A stretch of DNA of 64,000 nt from Fibrobacterota bacterium (GCA_023436145.1 JAEZKP010000004.1:1-64000); one strand, 5' to 3'. Positions 26,020 through 36,249 are shown, counted from the first letter of the stretch. The notes: generated by a model from the letters alone, not told the origin. Made by a program: numbers and translations.

Positions 26020-27801
26020 TTATATCCCCCGGTTACAAACAATGTCATATACCTTGCGATATTTGCTTACAGCCTTGTCCCAGGAAAAACATTTAACACT
26101 TTCAGTACCGTTTAAAATCATGGCAGCATATTGCTCTGGTATTTCATATAATTCAGAAGCGGAAAGCAGTGCACTATGTGCCGAGTCAACCATTGCGTTA
26201 AATAATGGATTCTCGATTCGCGACTCCAAAGGCATTTTAAGTAAGTCCCGCCATTTATATTCAGCCAGATCATCTGGATAGCTTTCTCTGTATAAAATCC
26301 CGGTAGGTGGTGCAGATTTCTTTTTATTGAAAATGCTGCTGTAAAAGGGTGGCAGGTTCACCTCATTATAAGGATTTATCTGTAGGCATAACCCTCCTGT
26401 AGCCCTGGCCAGAACAGGAACTCCACGAATGAGCCCTTCAGTAGCTGCACCAAATGGTTCATAAAAAGAGGGCATTAAAAGAAAACTGGAGCCCTGAAGG
26501 AAACTCTGATACTGACTGTTTGAGATTCTGAAGGGCCAAATGGTGATGTCACCTTTACAACGCTCTGAAAATTGCTCAAAAAAAGAGAGATTTCTGGTAT
26601 TTGATGCAGAAGAAGGACAAAAAAACAGTTTTGCACTCCCCCTGGCTAACCGTTCGAATGCATGAAAAATGACCTCAAAACCTTTCTGCATTATATCCAG
26701 GCGGCCAGACATAAAAAAGATTGGTGCAATAGAGTCCGGTTCTATAACCAGTTTGCCTATGATTCCAGGATAACTTGAGGAGTTCAATTGTTCAATAAAG
26801 AGTTCCCGGAAACTCTGCTTCTGTCCTAAAATTGAATTGAAATTATTCTGCAGAGCCTTAGTTATAGCAGAATCAGAAAAGGGACAACTAGGCTCACCAA
26901 ACATGCCATTTTCAATGCCAATGGGCGGATTAAGAGAAAAGTAGCTCTGGAGGTGATCTGTAAAAATGCCCCTTTGGATGGGATCATGACGAAGTTCATG
27001 AGCAAATGGCGTACTGACAGTGGTAAGAGGTCCGTTCAAAAGAGGCAGACTGCACTGCAAGACAGTATGCCCTGGAATAAGCTTATTGAAAAAAAGTAAC
27101 TTGAATTTATCTGGAATCCCGGCATCAAAACTATTATGCAATGTCAAAATAGTGCGTGCCTGGTTTAAAAGATTACTGATAACAGCATACTTTGAAGTTA
27201 TTGAAATGGGGGCAGTTTCCCAATCATGAGCATGAAAAATAAGGTTACTCTTGTAACCCAACCTATTCATAGCAAATGGGACCGCAGCAGAAAATGCCAA
27301 AGAATCGAAAAGCAGTTTTTCATCTGAATCATCGTAAAAATAGGGGTTATCCCCAGCATTAAAATGATTTTTTATTTCAAGATGAAATGACGGAATCTCA
27401 CTGGATGTATCCTCATAACAGTTAAGCATTCCCTCATAATTGCACAAATGAAATACAGCATCACTGAACTTTAGCTTTAATACTCCCTCATCACGTGCCT
27501 TTAAAACAGCTGAATTACCGGAATGAAAAGGAGTCAGAAAAATGACTTTCTCCCCATTTTCAACAAGCCACTTAGGAAGAAGTCTGGCTACAGCAGCCAA
27601 ACCGCCCAGAGAAGCATAACTATTTTCAAATGATAAAAAGACAATGACTCTTTCTGAAGATTTGAAAACCCTTTCAGAACGATACAGAAGGTCAAGCTCA
27701 CGTTGGCTGAAGATCCCATGAAAATTCCTCAGTATCAGCACCCAGCTGTCTAGTTTTGTCTGGACTATATGGTCAAAAATCCCAAAATTTTCAATCATCA
27801 T
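26020..27801 (-). CDS. GT5 glycogen/starch synthase-like glycosyltransferase
   Basis: 593 residues, longer than bacterial GlgA (about 480) because of an N-terminal extension of about 50 residues. The GT5 domain begins VIVFLSFENSYASLGGLAAVARLLPKW, where GlgA has KTGGLADV, so the substrate-binding Lys is replaced by Ser. Then come FHAHDWETAP (donor-domain HxHDW), SGRLDIMQKGFEVI, and the C-terminal GT-B signature PSFYEPFGAATEGLIRGVPVLARATGGL. It overlaps the upstream flippase-like gene by 4 bp (ATGA), so the two proteins are likely made together. An NDP-glucose-dependent alpha-glucan synthase is the family role. The Lys loss and unusual partner make another sugar or acceptor possible. Confidence 0.8.
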   Translation of the reverse strand: MMIENFGIFDHIVQTKLDSWVLILRNFHGIFSQRELDLLYRSERVFKSSERVIVFLSFENSYASLGGLAAVARLLPKWLVENGEKVIFLTPFHSGNSAVLKARDEGVLKLKFSDAVFHLCNYEGMLNCYEDTSSEIPSFHLEIKNHFNAGDNPYFYDDSDEKLLFDSLAFSAAVPFAMNRLGYKSNLIFHAHDWETAPISITSKYAVISNLLNQARTILTLHNSFDAGIPDKFKLLFFNKLIPGHTVLQCSLPLLNGPLTTVSTPFAHELRHDPIQRGIFTDHLQSYFSLNPPIGIENGMFGEPSCPFSDSAITKALQNNFNSILGQKQSFRELFIEQLNSSSYPGIIGKLVIEPDSIAPIFFMSGRLDIMQKGFEVIFHAFERLARGSAKLFFCPSSASNTRNLSFFEQFSERCKGDITIWPFRISNSQYQSFLQGSSFLLMPSFYEPFGAATEGLIRGVPVLARATGGLCLQINPYNEVNLPPFYSSIFNKKKSAPPTGILYRESYPDDLAEYKWRDLLKMPLESRIENPLFNAMVDSAHSALLSASELYEIPEQYAAMILNGTESVKCFSWDKAVSKYRKVYDIVCNRGI

Positions 27802-28856
27802 TCCGCCTTATCCACTGAAGAGAATTCAACACCACAATGACTCTTCCGGTCCCTGTTTCCCTTAAGCATCCAGAGAAGCCCAAAAACAGCCGGAAAAATC
27901 ACATTGATCAATAATATCAAACCTGAAACACCGAAAGCAACAGCAGCAGCTTGCGGTGTTGATGATGAAACTGGTTCAAGTTTTCTTAAAAAAAGAGCAA
28001 ACGAAAACTCTCTGATTCCAATATTTGCTACTAAAAATGGTACAAAAAGCATCAACGCATACGCCTGCCCAGCTATTATACAGTTTTTCAGAAAATTACC
28101 GCTGCCAAACATCTCCAGAAGAATAGCTGTCTGTAAAATTAAGCAGAGTTGTGATAACGCTGAAAATAACAATAAATTCCTTACAGGTAAAGTATGTAAT
28201 TTTGATGCAGATAACCTGATCATGTCAGAAGCAGACTTGAAAAGTCTGATTTCAGCAATCTTTCCAGAAATGATCCGCAGCAAAAACCCGGCTGAACAGA
28301 AAAGCACGAATGAAACTGCCAAAAGGATTTCAAAATAGACAAATGCATTAATATTAAAGCTGAAAAATTGAATGATTACAGATATCAATCCAAAAGTAAC
28401 AGTCAGAAAAATCCCATAGAAACGTTCAATGACCACTGCCAGTACGGAAACCGCTTTTTTATCAGAAAACGTACCCACTCCCTTGAAAAACTCTCCTATT
28501 CTCCCGGGAGTAAGAAATGCCAGAAAAGAACCAATGAGCATTGTTTTAGCAGCAACCTGGATACCGCAAGGCAGCGATTGAGACCTGAGAATTACCTGCC
28601 AACGCATAAGCTGAAAATAAAAACTCAATCCACTCAACATAAGTGCAATCAATATGGAGAAAGGGCTGATCCGCCCGATAATCAACTGAAAATCATTCTG
28701 TTTTAAGCTTCTATTAACCAGAATTACAAAAAAAAACGTTAATCCAAGTTTCAGAGAACTTTTAAACAGAGTACTTTTAAAGAAGGTGAACAGATGTTTT
28801 TGCTTCTCTGGAGATGCCGGGGTAATATCTGATTGAATGCATTCGCTTTTATGCAT
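27798..28856 (-). CDS. UPF0104/YbhN-type lysylphosphatidylglycerol synthase-like flippase domain protein
   Basis: 352 residues with about eight hydrophobic helices. Family-like blocks include FQLMRWQVILRSQ after TM2, AFLTPGRIGEFFKGVG (the PGRxGE motif of the LPG-synthase TM region), and VANIGIREFSFALFL near the C-terminus (NIGIRE motif). Such proteins (AglD/MprF-type TM domain, COG0392) are implicated in moving or modifying lipid-linked compounds. There is no C-terminal MprF synthase domain. It is coupled by ATGA to the GT5-like gene, suggesting a shared glycoconjugate task. Confidence 0.85.
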   Translation of the reverse strand: MHKSECIQSDITPASPEKQKHLFTFFKSTLFKSSLKLGLTFFFVILVNRSLKQNDFQLIIGRISPFSILIALMLSGLSFYFQLMRWQVILRSQSLPCGIQVAAKTMLIGSFLAFLTPGRIGEFFKGVGTFSDKKAVSVLAVVIERFYGIFLTVTFGLISVIIQFFSFNINAFVYFEILLAVSFVLFCSAGFLLRIISGKIAEIRLFKSASDMIRLSASKLHTLPVRNLLLFSALSQLCLILQTAILLEMFGSGNFLKNCIIAGQAYALMLFVPFLVANIGIREFSFALFLRKLEPVSSSTPQAAAVAFGVSGLILLINVIFPAVFGLLWMLKGNRDRKSHCGVEFSSVDKAE

Positions 28857-28930
28857 GATCTGCCCTGAAAAATAGTTACTCCTGAACCGGTTGTACAGGC
28901 AGATCAGAAAATAGTTAACCTGTATCTATC

Positions 28931-31159
28931 TTACAACATATTAACTGGATCTACATCGATAATCACTTTCAGGTTTTTGGGCGGTTTAGCGTTGCCTTTT
29001 CTGATCTGATTTAAAGCCAGTCCCAACTTGCGTGCTGATTGCGCTTTAATAAGCAGGGAATATCTTGACTCATTGGCAATTCTCTCAAGCACAGCTGGTG
29101 TCGGTCCAAGGATTGTGAATTCATTAGCTGCGAAATTCCGCAATGCAGAAGAAATTTGGCAGATTCTCTCCCTTACCTCCTTCTCAACACCTCCTTCAAC
29201 AACTATTCTGGCCAGCCTGCTAAATGGCGGATAATTCAATTCTTGACGGTTTTTCAGCTCATAATTAAAAAAGAATTCGTAATCATGCTTCTGCGCGCTT
29301 TTTATAGCTAACTCCTCCGGACAATAAGTCTGAATCACCACCTCCCCCATACTGTCAGCCCGACCAGCCCGTCCGGCAACCTGAGCCAGCAGCTGAAAAG
29401 TTCTTTCTGATGCTCTGAAATCCGGAAAATGCAACCCGGTATCTGCCTGTAACACACCAACCAAAGCAATATTGGGAAAATTCAACCCTTTAGAAACCAT
29501 CTGAGTCCCTACCAGAATGTCCGCCTCCCTATCTGCAAATTTTTTAAGTATGGAAACATGAGAGCCCTTGTGTCTGGTGGTGTCCTGATCCATGCGCAAT
29601 ATCCTGGCATCAGGGAATCTCAGTCTGATCAGTTCCTCTGCTTTCTGAATCCCGGTACCTTTATATTTTATCTGCTCACCTTTACAAGAAGGACAACAAT
29701 CCGGAGCCTGCTGTTCAAAACCGCAAAGATGACATTTTATGGTACGGTCGGTTCGATGATATCTGAGGCTTACAGAACAGTTTGGACATATACAGCTATG
29801 ACCACACTCTTTGCATATCAATACAGTGGAAAAACCACGCCGGTTAAGCAATAAAATTATTTGACGGTTTTGATTCAGGCACAGTTGCATTCGCTCACAT
29901 AGATAACGGGATAGAGGAGTCCAATTGTTATTTCTGTGCTCCTCTGCCATATCGATAATCTGAACCTGAGGCAATGTTGCAGCACCGAATCTGCGAGAAA
30001 GTTTAAGCAGATTATATTTGCCACTAATACCATTGTAATAGCTTTCAAAACTAGGTGTAGCGCTCCCTAATAAAACCAGTGCATTTTGAATTGACCCACG
30101 CATTACAGCAACATCCCTGGCATTATACCTGGGCTCCAGATCCCCTTGTTTATAGCTGCTGTCATGTTCCTCATCAACTATGATTAACCCAGGATTTTGA
30201 ACCGGAGCCAGAATCGCACTGCGAACTCCTATAACCATTCTCTTATTGCCAGTCACCAGTTCCTGCAGGCTGTCCCGCCTCTCCCCATCAGACATATGAC
30301 TGTGTATGACAGCTATCACATCTCCCAGAACAGCCCTGAAGCGCTGAATGGTCTGTGGTGTCAGTGTAATCTCGGGCACTAAAATTATCACCCCACGGCC
30401 TCTTTGCAGTACCCTGGAAGCTAGCTCAATATAGACATGAGTCTTTCCACTGCCAGTAATACCGTAAAGAAGAAATGGCTTTTGGGGTTTGTCCAGTTCC
30501 CGTGCTATTAATTCAACAGAAAAAAGCTGCTCGTCGTTTAATGAGATATTCTGTTTCTCAACTGTACAATTAAGTTCATCGGCTTCCCTCAACACCTCCA
30601 CCCTTTTTTTTTCCAGAAAACCTTTTTTAAATAAATAAGTAACAGCTGAAGACTTCACACCCTCCAGTTGTTCAACTTGCCTGATTGTAAATTCTTTATA
30701 CTTTGTAAGTATACCCAGAATCTGTCTGTAAGCAGGCTTAAGTTCCCCAGTCTCTCTGGGTATCACTGAGAAAGCCTGAACCGTTTTGGCAGAAGCCTTT
30801 ATCAAACCCTTGCTGACAAGAGGACGGAAAACCCTGCCCAAGTCGCACTGATAATAGGAAGCTATCCATTCATATAATTTGACCAGAGAACCACTTTCAT
30901 CAATAAATTGCCCCGATTTTTTGGCTATTACAGGTTTTAACTGTGCATGGGGAGATGATGATTTTATTTCTACAGCAACTCCCCAGATCTGTTTATTTCT
31001 TACCTCCACTAAAACTGCAGTTCCAGCTTTTATTTCTCCTTTTAGCTCAACGGGAATTCTATAGTCATACAACCCGGAGATAGCCATGGGGAAAGCCACA
31101 CTTACTACATATTCATCCTTTGGAGCAATAAAATTTTGTTGACCGTTTTTTAAAGTCAT
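28931..31159 (-). CDS. priA: Primosomal protein N' (replication restart helicase)
   Basis: 742 residues, standard PriA length. The N-terminal 3'-DNA-binding domain starts near VVSVAFPMAISGLYDYRIP. Helicase motifs: Walker A GITGSGKTHVY, DEEH box VDEEHDSSYKQ, GSATPSFESY, and late motifs LVGTQMVSKGLNFPN and QVAGRAGRAD. Between them the zinc-binding block has paired cysteines CKECGH, CPNC, CHLC, CPSC. PriA reloads the replisome at stalled forks. The minus-strand gene is divergent from the FapA gene with about 120 bp between them. Confidence 0.97.
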   Translation of the reverse strand: MTLKNGQQNFIAPKDEYVVSVAFPMAISGLYDYRIPVELKGEIKAGTAVLVEVRNKQIWGVAVEIKSSSPHAQLKPVIAKKSGQFIDESGSLVKLYEWIASYYQCDLGRVFRPLVSKGLIKASAKTVQAFSVIPRETGELKPAYRQILGILTKYKEFTIRQVEQLEGVKSSAVTYLFKKGFLEKKRVEVLREADELNCTVEKQNISLNDEQLFSVELIARELDKPQKPFLLYGITGSGKTHVYIELASRVLQRGRGVIILVPEITLTPQTIQRFRAVLGDVIAVIHSHMSDGERRDSLQELVTGNKRMVIGVRSAILAPVQNPGLIIVDEEHDSSYKQGDLEPRYNARDVAVMRGSIQNALVLLGSATPSFESYYNGISGKYNLLKLSRRFGAATLPQVQIIDMAEEHRNNNWTPLSRYLCERMQLCLNQNRQIILLLNRRGFSTVLICKECGHSCICPNCSVSLRYHRTDRTIKCHLCGFEQQAPDCCPSCKGEQIKYKGTGIQKAEELIRLRFPDARILRMDQDTTRHKGSHVSILKKFADREADILVGTQMVSKGLNFPNIALVGVLQADTGLHFPDFRASERTFQLLAQVAGRAGRADSMGEVVIQTYCPEELAIKSAQKHDYEFFFNYELKNRQELNYPPFSRLARIVVEGGVEKEVRERICQISSALRNFAANEFTILGPTPAVLERIANESRYSLLIKAQSARKLGLALNQIRKGNAKPPKNLKVIIDVDPVNML

Positions 31160-31281
31160 GGTATATGTTTAAAAACCCAGAGAGAGAATCAGATTAGTGA
31201 TAAAAAGTTTAGGTATAAATTACAGCCCTTTCGTAGATAAATCCAGTACTTTCGTGTGCAGAAACAGCACGGAGGAAGAAA

Positions 31282-33462
31282 TTGTTCATTGATCCTCAAA
31301 AAGCACAGCCAGGGATGATTATTGCCGAAGATGTCAGCCATCCCACATTAGGAGTTATTCTAAGAAAGCTGCAGCCCCTCAGTGTTGAAACAATCAACGT
31401 TCTAATAAGATTAGGTATAAAAGAGATCAATGTGCAAGACTCCAGCCCTGCTTTTACTAAAAATACTGCGGATGCATCTCATAGAAAACCACCGGTTCTT
31501 CAATTGATCCTCGGGGAAGATCTGATGTCTGCTTCACTCATTATCGATCCATGCGATAAAGAAAACACCTCAGATTTAGATTCCAAAATGATAAGAGATG
31601 CCCTTAACCAGAACAAAATTGTCCACGGGATAGATAACAACAAAATTGATACGATAGTATCACAATGGAATCAGAAAAAACAAAAAATTGAAATCAAAGA
31701 TTTTGTTAAAGGGACTCCTGCAATTGCGGCACAAACCGGATGCTATCAAATGACTGTCCCTCACCTGACATTAAAAACACAGTTGAATAAGGTTAGTAAT
31801 GCCCATTATTTCTGGGAAGTCGCAGATATAATCCCACCTCAGATAGAGAAGGTCAACTCTGGGACTGTCATTGCCAAAAAAATGGAGGACGTTCCTTCTA
31901 TTCCTGGTATGAATATATTAGGAGAACCTGTTTTAACCGATAAATCCACCAGACAGCGCCAAAATTTTGCGGAGAGTGTGAATTTTTCTGAGGATCGCAA
32001 ATTTCTGATAGCCAAAACCCAGGGTATCCCCTTCTATTGTGAGGGTACCATCGGTGTCTCATTTATAAAAGTGGACGGAACTATCGATGTTCAGATACAG
32101 CATGATAAGATGGCTGCAAGTATAATCGTGCATCCTGCCGGTAATGGTGGCTCCATGCCTTCTGAAACCCAAATAACAGACTTGCTTCGGTCTGAAGGGA
32201 TTGTCCACGGCATTCTACATCAGAAAATTTCAGAACTGGTCAGAAATTTCAACTTCAAGCAATACCCCGATCAACCTGTAGTCATAGCAGAGGGTACTTC
32301 GGCACAAAATGGGAAAAACGGGTCTGTCAAGCTGCTGTTTAACACAGAGACTTCACTAAAGCCCCAACAAAATCCCGATGGAAGCGTGGATTATAAGAAT
32401 ATCAATATAATCAGCACTGTTGTTGCAAATCAGAAACTTGCCGAACTTGTGCCCCCCACACCCGGTGTCCCCGGTAAAAACGTTTTAGGACAGGAAATAC
32501 CATGTACTAATGGAATTCCGGCTGTGCTGCCAACAGGCCCTAATACAGCAATAGACCCTCAAAACCAGAATCTGCTTTTAGCTACCACAGATGGTTTTGT
32601 CCGCTTTACCAGCTCCACCATAGAAATCAGCGAGGGGCTGGTTATTCCTGCGCATGTTGATTTTTCCACTGGTAATATCAAATATGGAAGAAATGTGGTT
32701 GTAAACGGAGATGTCAAGAGTGGTTTTGATATCGATTGCGGAGGAGACCTTCAGGTCAATGGCTCCATTGAAGACTGCAAAATTAATGTTGAGGGAAATC
32801 TACTCTGCCGGATGGGTTTAATAGGTCAGGGAAAAGGTATCATAGATGTTAAAGGTGATGTCAATTTGAATTTTACAAAAAATCAGACCGTGAAAAGCAG
32901 ACAAAATGTAAATGTTGCCAAAGAAGCGATAAATAGCACCATATTTGCCAGAAAATGCATAACTGTTCACGGAAAACCCCTATCCGCTGCAGGTGGTTTA
33001 CTTACCGCAGGTGAATCTGCATACTTTTATACTGTGGGAAATCAAAGCGGAATAAAAACGGTCCTGGAGGTTGGAATCGATTTCACCCTGGTTGAAGAAC
33101 TGGAAAAAAAAGAACTGCTTTTCAATCAAATATCTGCTAATTATTCAAAACTCCAGGAAACCCAGAAGAAATACCAGAAAATACTGGCAACCCGTAAACA
33201 ACTCCCCCCAAAGGAAAAATACTTTCTGGAAAAGATAACAAAGGCTATTTACTTATACAAGCAGCAATTGGACAGTCTCACGCATCAGAAAACGCAAATC
33301 AGTTCAAAAATGTATAATACCGCAAACGCATTTATAAAAATCGAACACTCAGCTATGCCTGGAACAATGTTCAAATTCGGTGAACGTCACTTTCTGGTGA
33401 AAGAAGAAATCATCGGGCCCAAAACAGTTTGCCTCATCGAACATGAGATCAAAATATTTTAG
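31282..33462 (+). CDS. FapA-like (DUF342) protein with duplicated N-terminal module
   Basis: 726 residues from a TTG start chosen because GGAGG lies 6 bases upstream; the next in-frame ATG is 12 codons in. The first 55 residues (PGMIIAEDVSHPTLGVIL) look like the short N-terminal module often seen before HD-GYP domains. Two related copies follow at about 75-165 (ASLIIDPCDK...NKIVHGIDNNKIDTIV) and 255-350 (ASIIVHPAGN...GIVHGILHQKISELV). Then comes the FapA beta-helix core (YGRNVVVNGDVKSGFDIDCGGDLQVNGSIED) and a C-terminal coiled coil (about 595-665). FapA proteins are polymerising factors linked to flagellar or surface assembly. It lies 9 bp upstream of an HD-GYP gene. Confidence 0.85.
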   Translation: MFIDPQKAQPGMIIAEDVSHPTLGVILRKLQPLSVETINVLIRLGIKEINVQDSSPAFTKNTADASHRKPPVLQLILGEDLMSASLIIDPCDKENTSDLDSKMIRDALNQNKIVHGIDNNKIDTIVSQWNQKKQKIEIKDFVKGTPAIAAQTGCYQMTVPHLTLKTQLNKVSNAHYFWEVADIIPPQIEKVNSGTVIAKKMEDVPSIPGMNILGEPVLTDKSTRQRQNFAESVNFSEDRKFLIAKTQGIPFYCEGTIGVSFIKVDGTIDVQIQHDKMAASIIVHPAGNGGSMPSETQITDLLRSEGIVHGILHQKISELVRNFNFKQYPDQPVVIAEGTSAQNGKNGSVKLLFNTETSLKPQQNPDGSVDYKNINIISTVVANQKLAELVPPTPGVPGKNVLGQEIPCTNGIPAVLPTGPNTAIDPQNQNLLLATTDGFVRFTSSTIEISEGLVIPAHVDFSTGNIKYGRNVVVNGDVKSGFDIDCGGDLQVNGSIEDCKINVEGNLLCRMGLIGQGKGIIDVKGDVNLNFTKNQTVKSRQNVNVAKEAINSTIFARKCITVHGKPLSAAGGLLTAGESAYFYTVGNQSGIKTVLEVGIDFTLVEELEKKELLFNQISANYSKLQETQKKYQKILATRKQLPPKEKYFLEKITKAIYLYKQQLDSLTHQKTQISSKMYNTANAFIKIEHSAMPGTMFKFGERHFLVKEEIIGPKTVCLIEHEIKIF

Positions 33463-33471
33463 GGAGCATTG

Positions 33472-34827
33472 ATGATAGAAATTCCTATCTCCTATCTTCA
33501 GCCCGGCCAAATAAATGACCAGCCATATTTTTCTGAAGATGGTAAAGTTATCATACCAAGTAGAACTGTTTTAACCTTAAAGGATCTTACTGCCCTCAAA
33601 AACAGCGGATTAACACATGTTTATGTGCAGGGATCAAACGAAGATGAAGATTTAATTGAACTATTAAATGTCGATTTTGAGAGTACCGGCCCAGGATCAG
33701 ACTTACCCCATACTGACATACCAGAAATACCTTTTGAAATCACCAGCAAACCCGGTAAAGAAGGTTTAATAGAATTACAAAAAAATCCCAGGTGTCAGCA
33801 ACTCGATTCACTTATTTTTGAAATTTCCAACTCCAACCTTCCTTGCGGACCTGCATTTAAAAATAATATTATACCTATAAAAAAACTGCACAGATCTCCC
33901 GATTATAAAAACACTCAACTCTCCGATTATGATAATGCTTTGCAGGAAACCGAAGATCTATTACACTCTCTGGCCTCGGGTAAATCTGTTTCAGTAGAAT
34001 CTGTACGCTCCATCTCATCTCATTTTGCCAGACTGTTTCTCAAAGATCCAGATTTCATTCTCAATCTATCCAATTTAAAACCTTTGGAAGGAGAATATCT
34101 TTTTCATCATTCACTTAACGTATGCATCATTGCCATAAATATTGCCGCTGCCTCAGGGTGTAGTGAACCTCAGGTTACTGAGATTGGTATGGGGGCATTA
34201 CTGCATGACATAGGTATGTTACTGATTCCACAGGAAATCCGCTTTAAGAGCTCACGGGCCAGCGCAGATGAATGGTATGAAATCCAGAAACACCCCATCA
34301 CAGGAGTTTTACTTCTGGACAAAATAAAACATTTACCGGACAATATAATGTTTATGGTTTACCAATCTCATGAAAGGGAAAATGGTAAAGGATACCCCAA
34401 ACAACGCAGCAGCAGACTGATCCATACCTATGCTAAAATATTGGCAGTTGCAGATACCTTTGAAGCATTGTCCTCTCCCAGAAGTCACCGTGAAGCCTAT
34501 CTTCCATACAAGGCGATGGAAACACTGATAAAGATGACCCGTCAGGGACTTCTTTGCGGGACATTTGTAAAAGCTTTACTCGAATTTACCTCACTGTTTC
34601 CGGTTGGAAGTGTCGTAGAACTTAACAATAAGTGTATCGGCAGAGTAATAAAACCAAACGGAACCTCTTTTGCCAAGCCGGTCGTGTGTATCCTGATGGA
34701 TGAAAAAGGAAATGTTCTGGAAGAAAAAGAACAGTATATTGAAGATCTGATGGTAAACACTTCATTACAGATTGTCAAGGTACATCAGAATACCATGTTT
34801 AATCTGAATATTCTGCTTGGATTCTAA
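33472..34827 (+). CDS. HD-GYP domain protein (probable c-di-GMP phosphodiesterase)
   Basis: About 451 residues. ATG 33472 is preferred over the adjacent in-frame TTG 33469 because AGGGAG at 33461-33466 is better spaced. The N-terminal 55 residues (IPISYLQPGQIN..FSEDGKVIIP) match the DUF3391-like module of the upstream FapA protein. The HD-GYP domain runs from about 185: HHSLNVCIIAINIA, LLHDIGMLLIPQEI, KHPITGVLLL, and HERENGKGYPKQ as the GYP signature. All HD and GYP residues are present, so hydrolysis of c-di-GMP is expected. Co-transcribed with the FapA-like gene. Confidence 0.9.
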   Translation: MIEIPISYLQPGQINDQPYFSEDGKVIIPSRTVLTLKDLTALKNSGLTHVYVQGSNEDEDLIELLNVDFESTGPGSDLPHTDIPEIPFEITSKPGKEGLIELQKNPRCQQLDSLIFEISNSNLPCGPAFKNNIIPIKKLHRSPDYKNTQLSDYDNALQETEDLLHSLASGKSVSVESVRSISSHFARLFLKDPDFILNLSNLKPLEGEYLFHHSLNVCIIAINIAAASGCSEPQVTEIGMGALLHDIGMLLIPQEIRFKSSRASADEWYEIQKHPITGVLLLDKIKHLPDNIMFMVYQSHERENGKGYPKQRSSRLIHTYAKILAVADTFEALSSPRSHREAYLPYKAMETLIKMTRQGLLCGTFVKALLEFTSLFPVGSVVELNNKCIGRVIKPNGTSFAKPVVCILMDEKGNVLEEKEQYIEDLMVNTSLQIVKVHQNTMFNLNILLGF

Positions 34828-34900
34828 AAGGCCTTGTATCCAGTAACTTCTGAGAGAATCTGCCGCAATTCTTACTGCTCAGAGCTTTCTCCAACATTTC

Positions 34901-35743
34901 TCACCTGAATGGATCTAATGGTATAATCCGCCCCTTTTTAAGTCGATGCCGGTTGTATCTTGCAGCATCCTTGAGAATTTTTCTCTCCTGCATAGTAAGA
35001 GACTGCATTCCCTGTTTGGAGATTTTTTCCAGAATCGGATCTACTTTCTGCTCAAAAAAACGCTCCCTTTCCTGCTCTGCAGCTCTTTTTTTTCGATAAT
35101 GGCGCTGCGTTATACCGGAAGCAATGTTATGATACCATTGAGTAATCACCGGATACAATTTAATGTAGATCAAAGCTACAATTATCCCCCCAAGATGAGT
35201 TATGTGCGAAATGATACCTCTGGATGCAAAAGCACCGGAAAGAGAAACAATTGCTGCACCAATCACCACCAGTCTAATATTTACCGGAAGAATGAAGAAA
35301 AGCAAAACCTGACGATGTGGAAAATACCAGGCATAAATTGTTAACACTCCAAGCACAGCACCGGATGCCCCAATAACCGGGGTAATACTGGACATAGGAT
35401 TAAATAAGCTGAAATAGCTGAACAAGCCCGAACCGGCCCCACAGATCAGGTAAAAGATAGTGAAACGCCTGGAACCCCAGATCTGCTCGATTTCAACCCC
35501 GAACATCCACAGCATTAACATATTAAACAATATGTGTAAAGGGTAATCCGGATCATGCAGAAACATGTAGGAGAAAAAGCGCCATATCTGGCCTTGGGTA
35601 AATGCAGGAATAGGGATCAATGCAAACCAGGCAATCAGAGCCTGTCTGAACCAGGGGAGGATTTGAAGGATATATACCGCCAAGGTCGTAATCAGTAGTG
35701 CTTTAATGGAACGGCCAACTCCCTGAGCTCCAATTGACATCAT
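34901..35743 (-). CDS. Rhomboid-family intramembrane serine protease
   Basis: 280 residues, six predicted helices. WRFFSYMFLH and HILFNMLMLWMFGVEIEQIWG are the conserved L1/TM2 features. The catalytic dyad is S127 in GASGAVLG and H183 in HITHLGG. The C-terminal 70 residues are a soluble basic tail (HYRKKRAAEQERER...) unlike the core. It cleaves transmembrane substrates; none can be named. It converges with the HD-GYP gene and lies 9 bp after coaD. Confidence 0.93.
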   Translation of the reverse strand: MMSIGAQGVGRSIKALLITTLAVYILQILPWFRQALIAWFALIPIPAFTQGQIWRFFSYMFLHDPDYPLHILFNMLMLWMFGVEIEQIWGSRRFTIFYLICGAGSGLFSYFSLFNPMSSITPVIGASGAVLGVLTIYAWYFPHRQVLLFFILPVNIRLVVIGAAIVSLSGAFASRGIISHITHLGGIIVALIYIKLYPVITQWYHNIASGITQRHYRKKRAAEQERERFFEQKVDPILEKISKQGMQSLTMQERKILKDAARYNRHRLKKGRIIPLDPFR

Positions 35744-35752
35744 TTGACACCC

Positions 35753-36235
35753 CTATATTATGCGGTATTTTTCTTCGATTCTTGACCGGACACAATCCGG
35801 AACGAATGCAGTAATATCTCCTTTTAATTGTGCAATCTGCTTAACCATAGTGGAACTCAGATAAGTATACTCAGCACTGGGCATCAAAAACACCGTTTCA
35901 CAGGATGTCAGAAGGTTTCTATTAGTAAAAGCCATCTGAAACTCATATTCAAAATCAGACAAAGCCCGCAAACCCCGGATTAATACTGAGGCATTGTATT
36001 CACGCAAACAATTTACTAACAAACCAGAATACTTAATCACCTCTATCTGTGGAACATCCTTAAAAGAATCCCTCGCCATTTCCACTCTTTCATCGGCGGT
36101 AAATAGAGGAGTCTTCACAGGATTCTCCGCAATAACCGCTATTACCTTGGGAAAAATCCTGGATGCCCTCACTGCAATATCGATATGCCCATTGGTAACC
36201 GGATCGAATGTGCCCGGATATAATGCTGCTTTCAT
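35753..36235 (-). CDS. coaD: Phosphopantetheine adenylyltransferase
   Basis: 160 residues, the usual size. The nucleotidyltransferase motif PGTFDPVTNGHIDI (TNGH) is at the N-terminus, with LIRGLRALSDFEYEFQMA in the middle and YTYLSSTMVKQIAQLKGDI at the C-terminal ATP site. It makes dephospho-CoA from 4'-phosphopantetheine and ATP. It is directly downstream of rsmD, a pairing seen in many bacteria. Confidence 0.97.
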   Translation of the reverse strand: MKAALYPGTFDPVTNGHIDIAVRASRIFPKVIAVIAENPVKTPLFTADERVEMARDSFKDVPQIEVIKYSGLLVNCLREYNASVLIRGLRALSDFEYEFQMAFTNRNLLTSCETVFLMPSAEYTYLSSTMVKQIAQLKGDITAFVPDCVRSRIEEKYRII

Positions 36236-36249
36236 TCCATTAACCTTTT

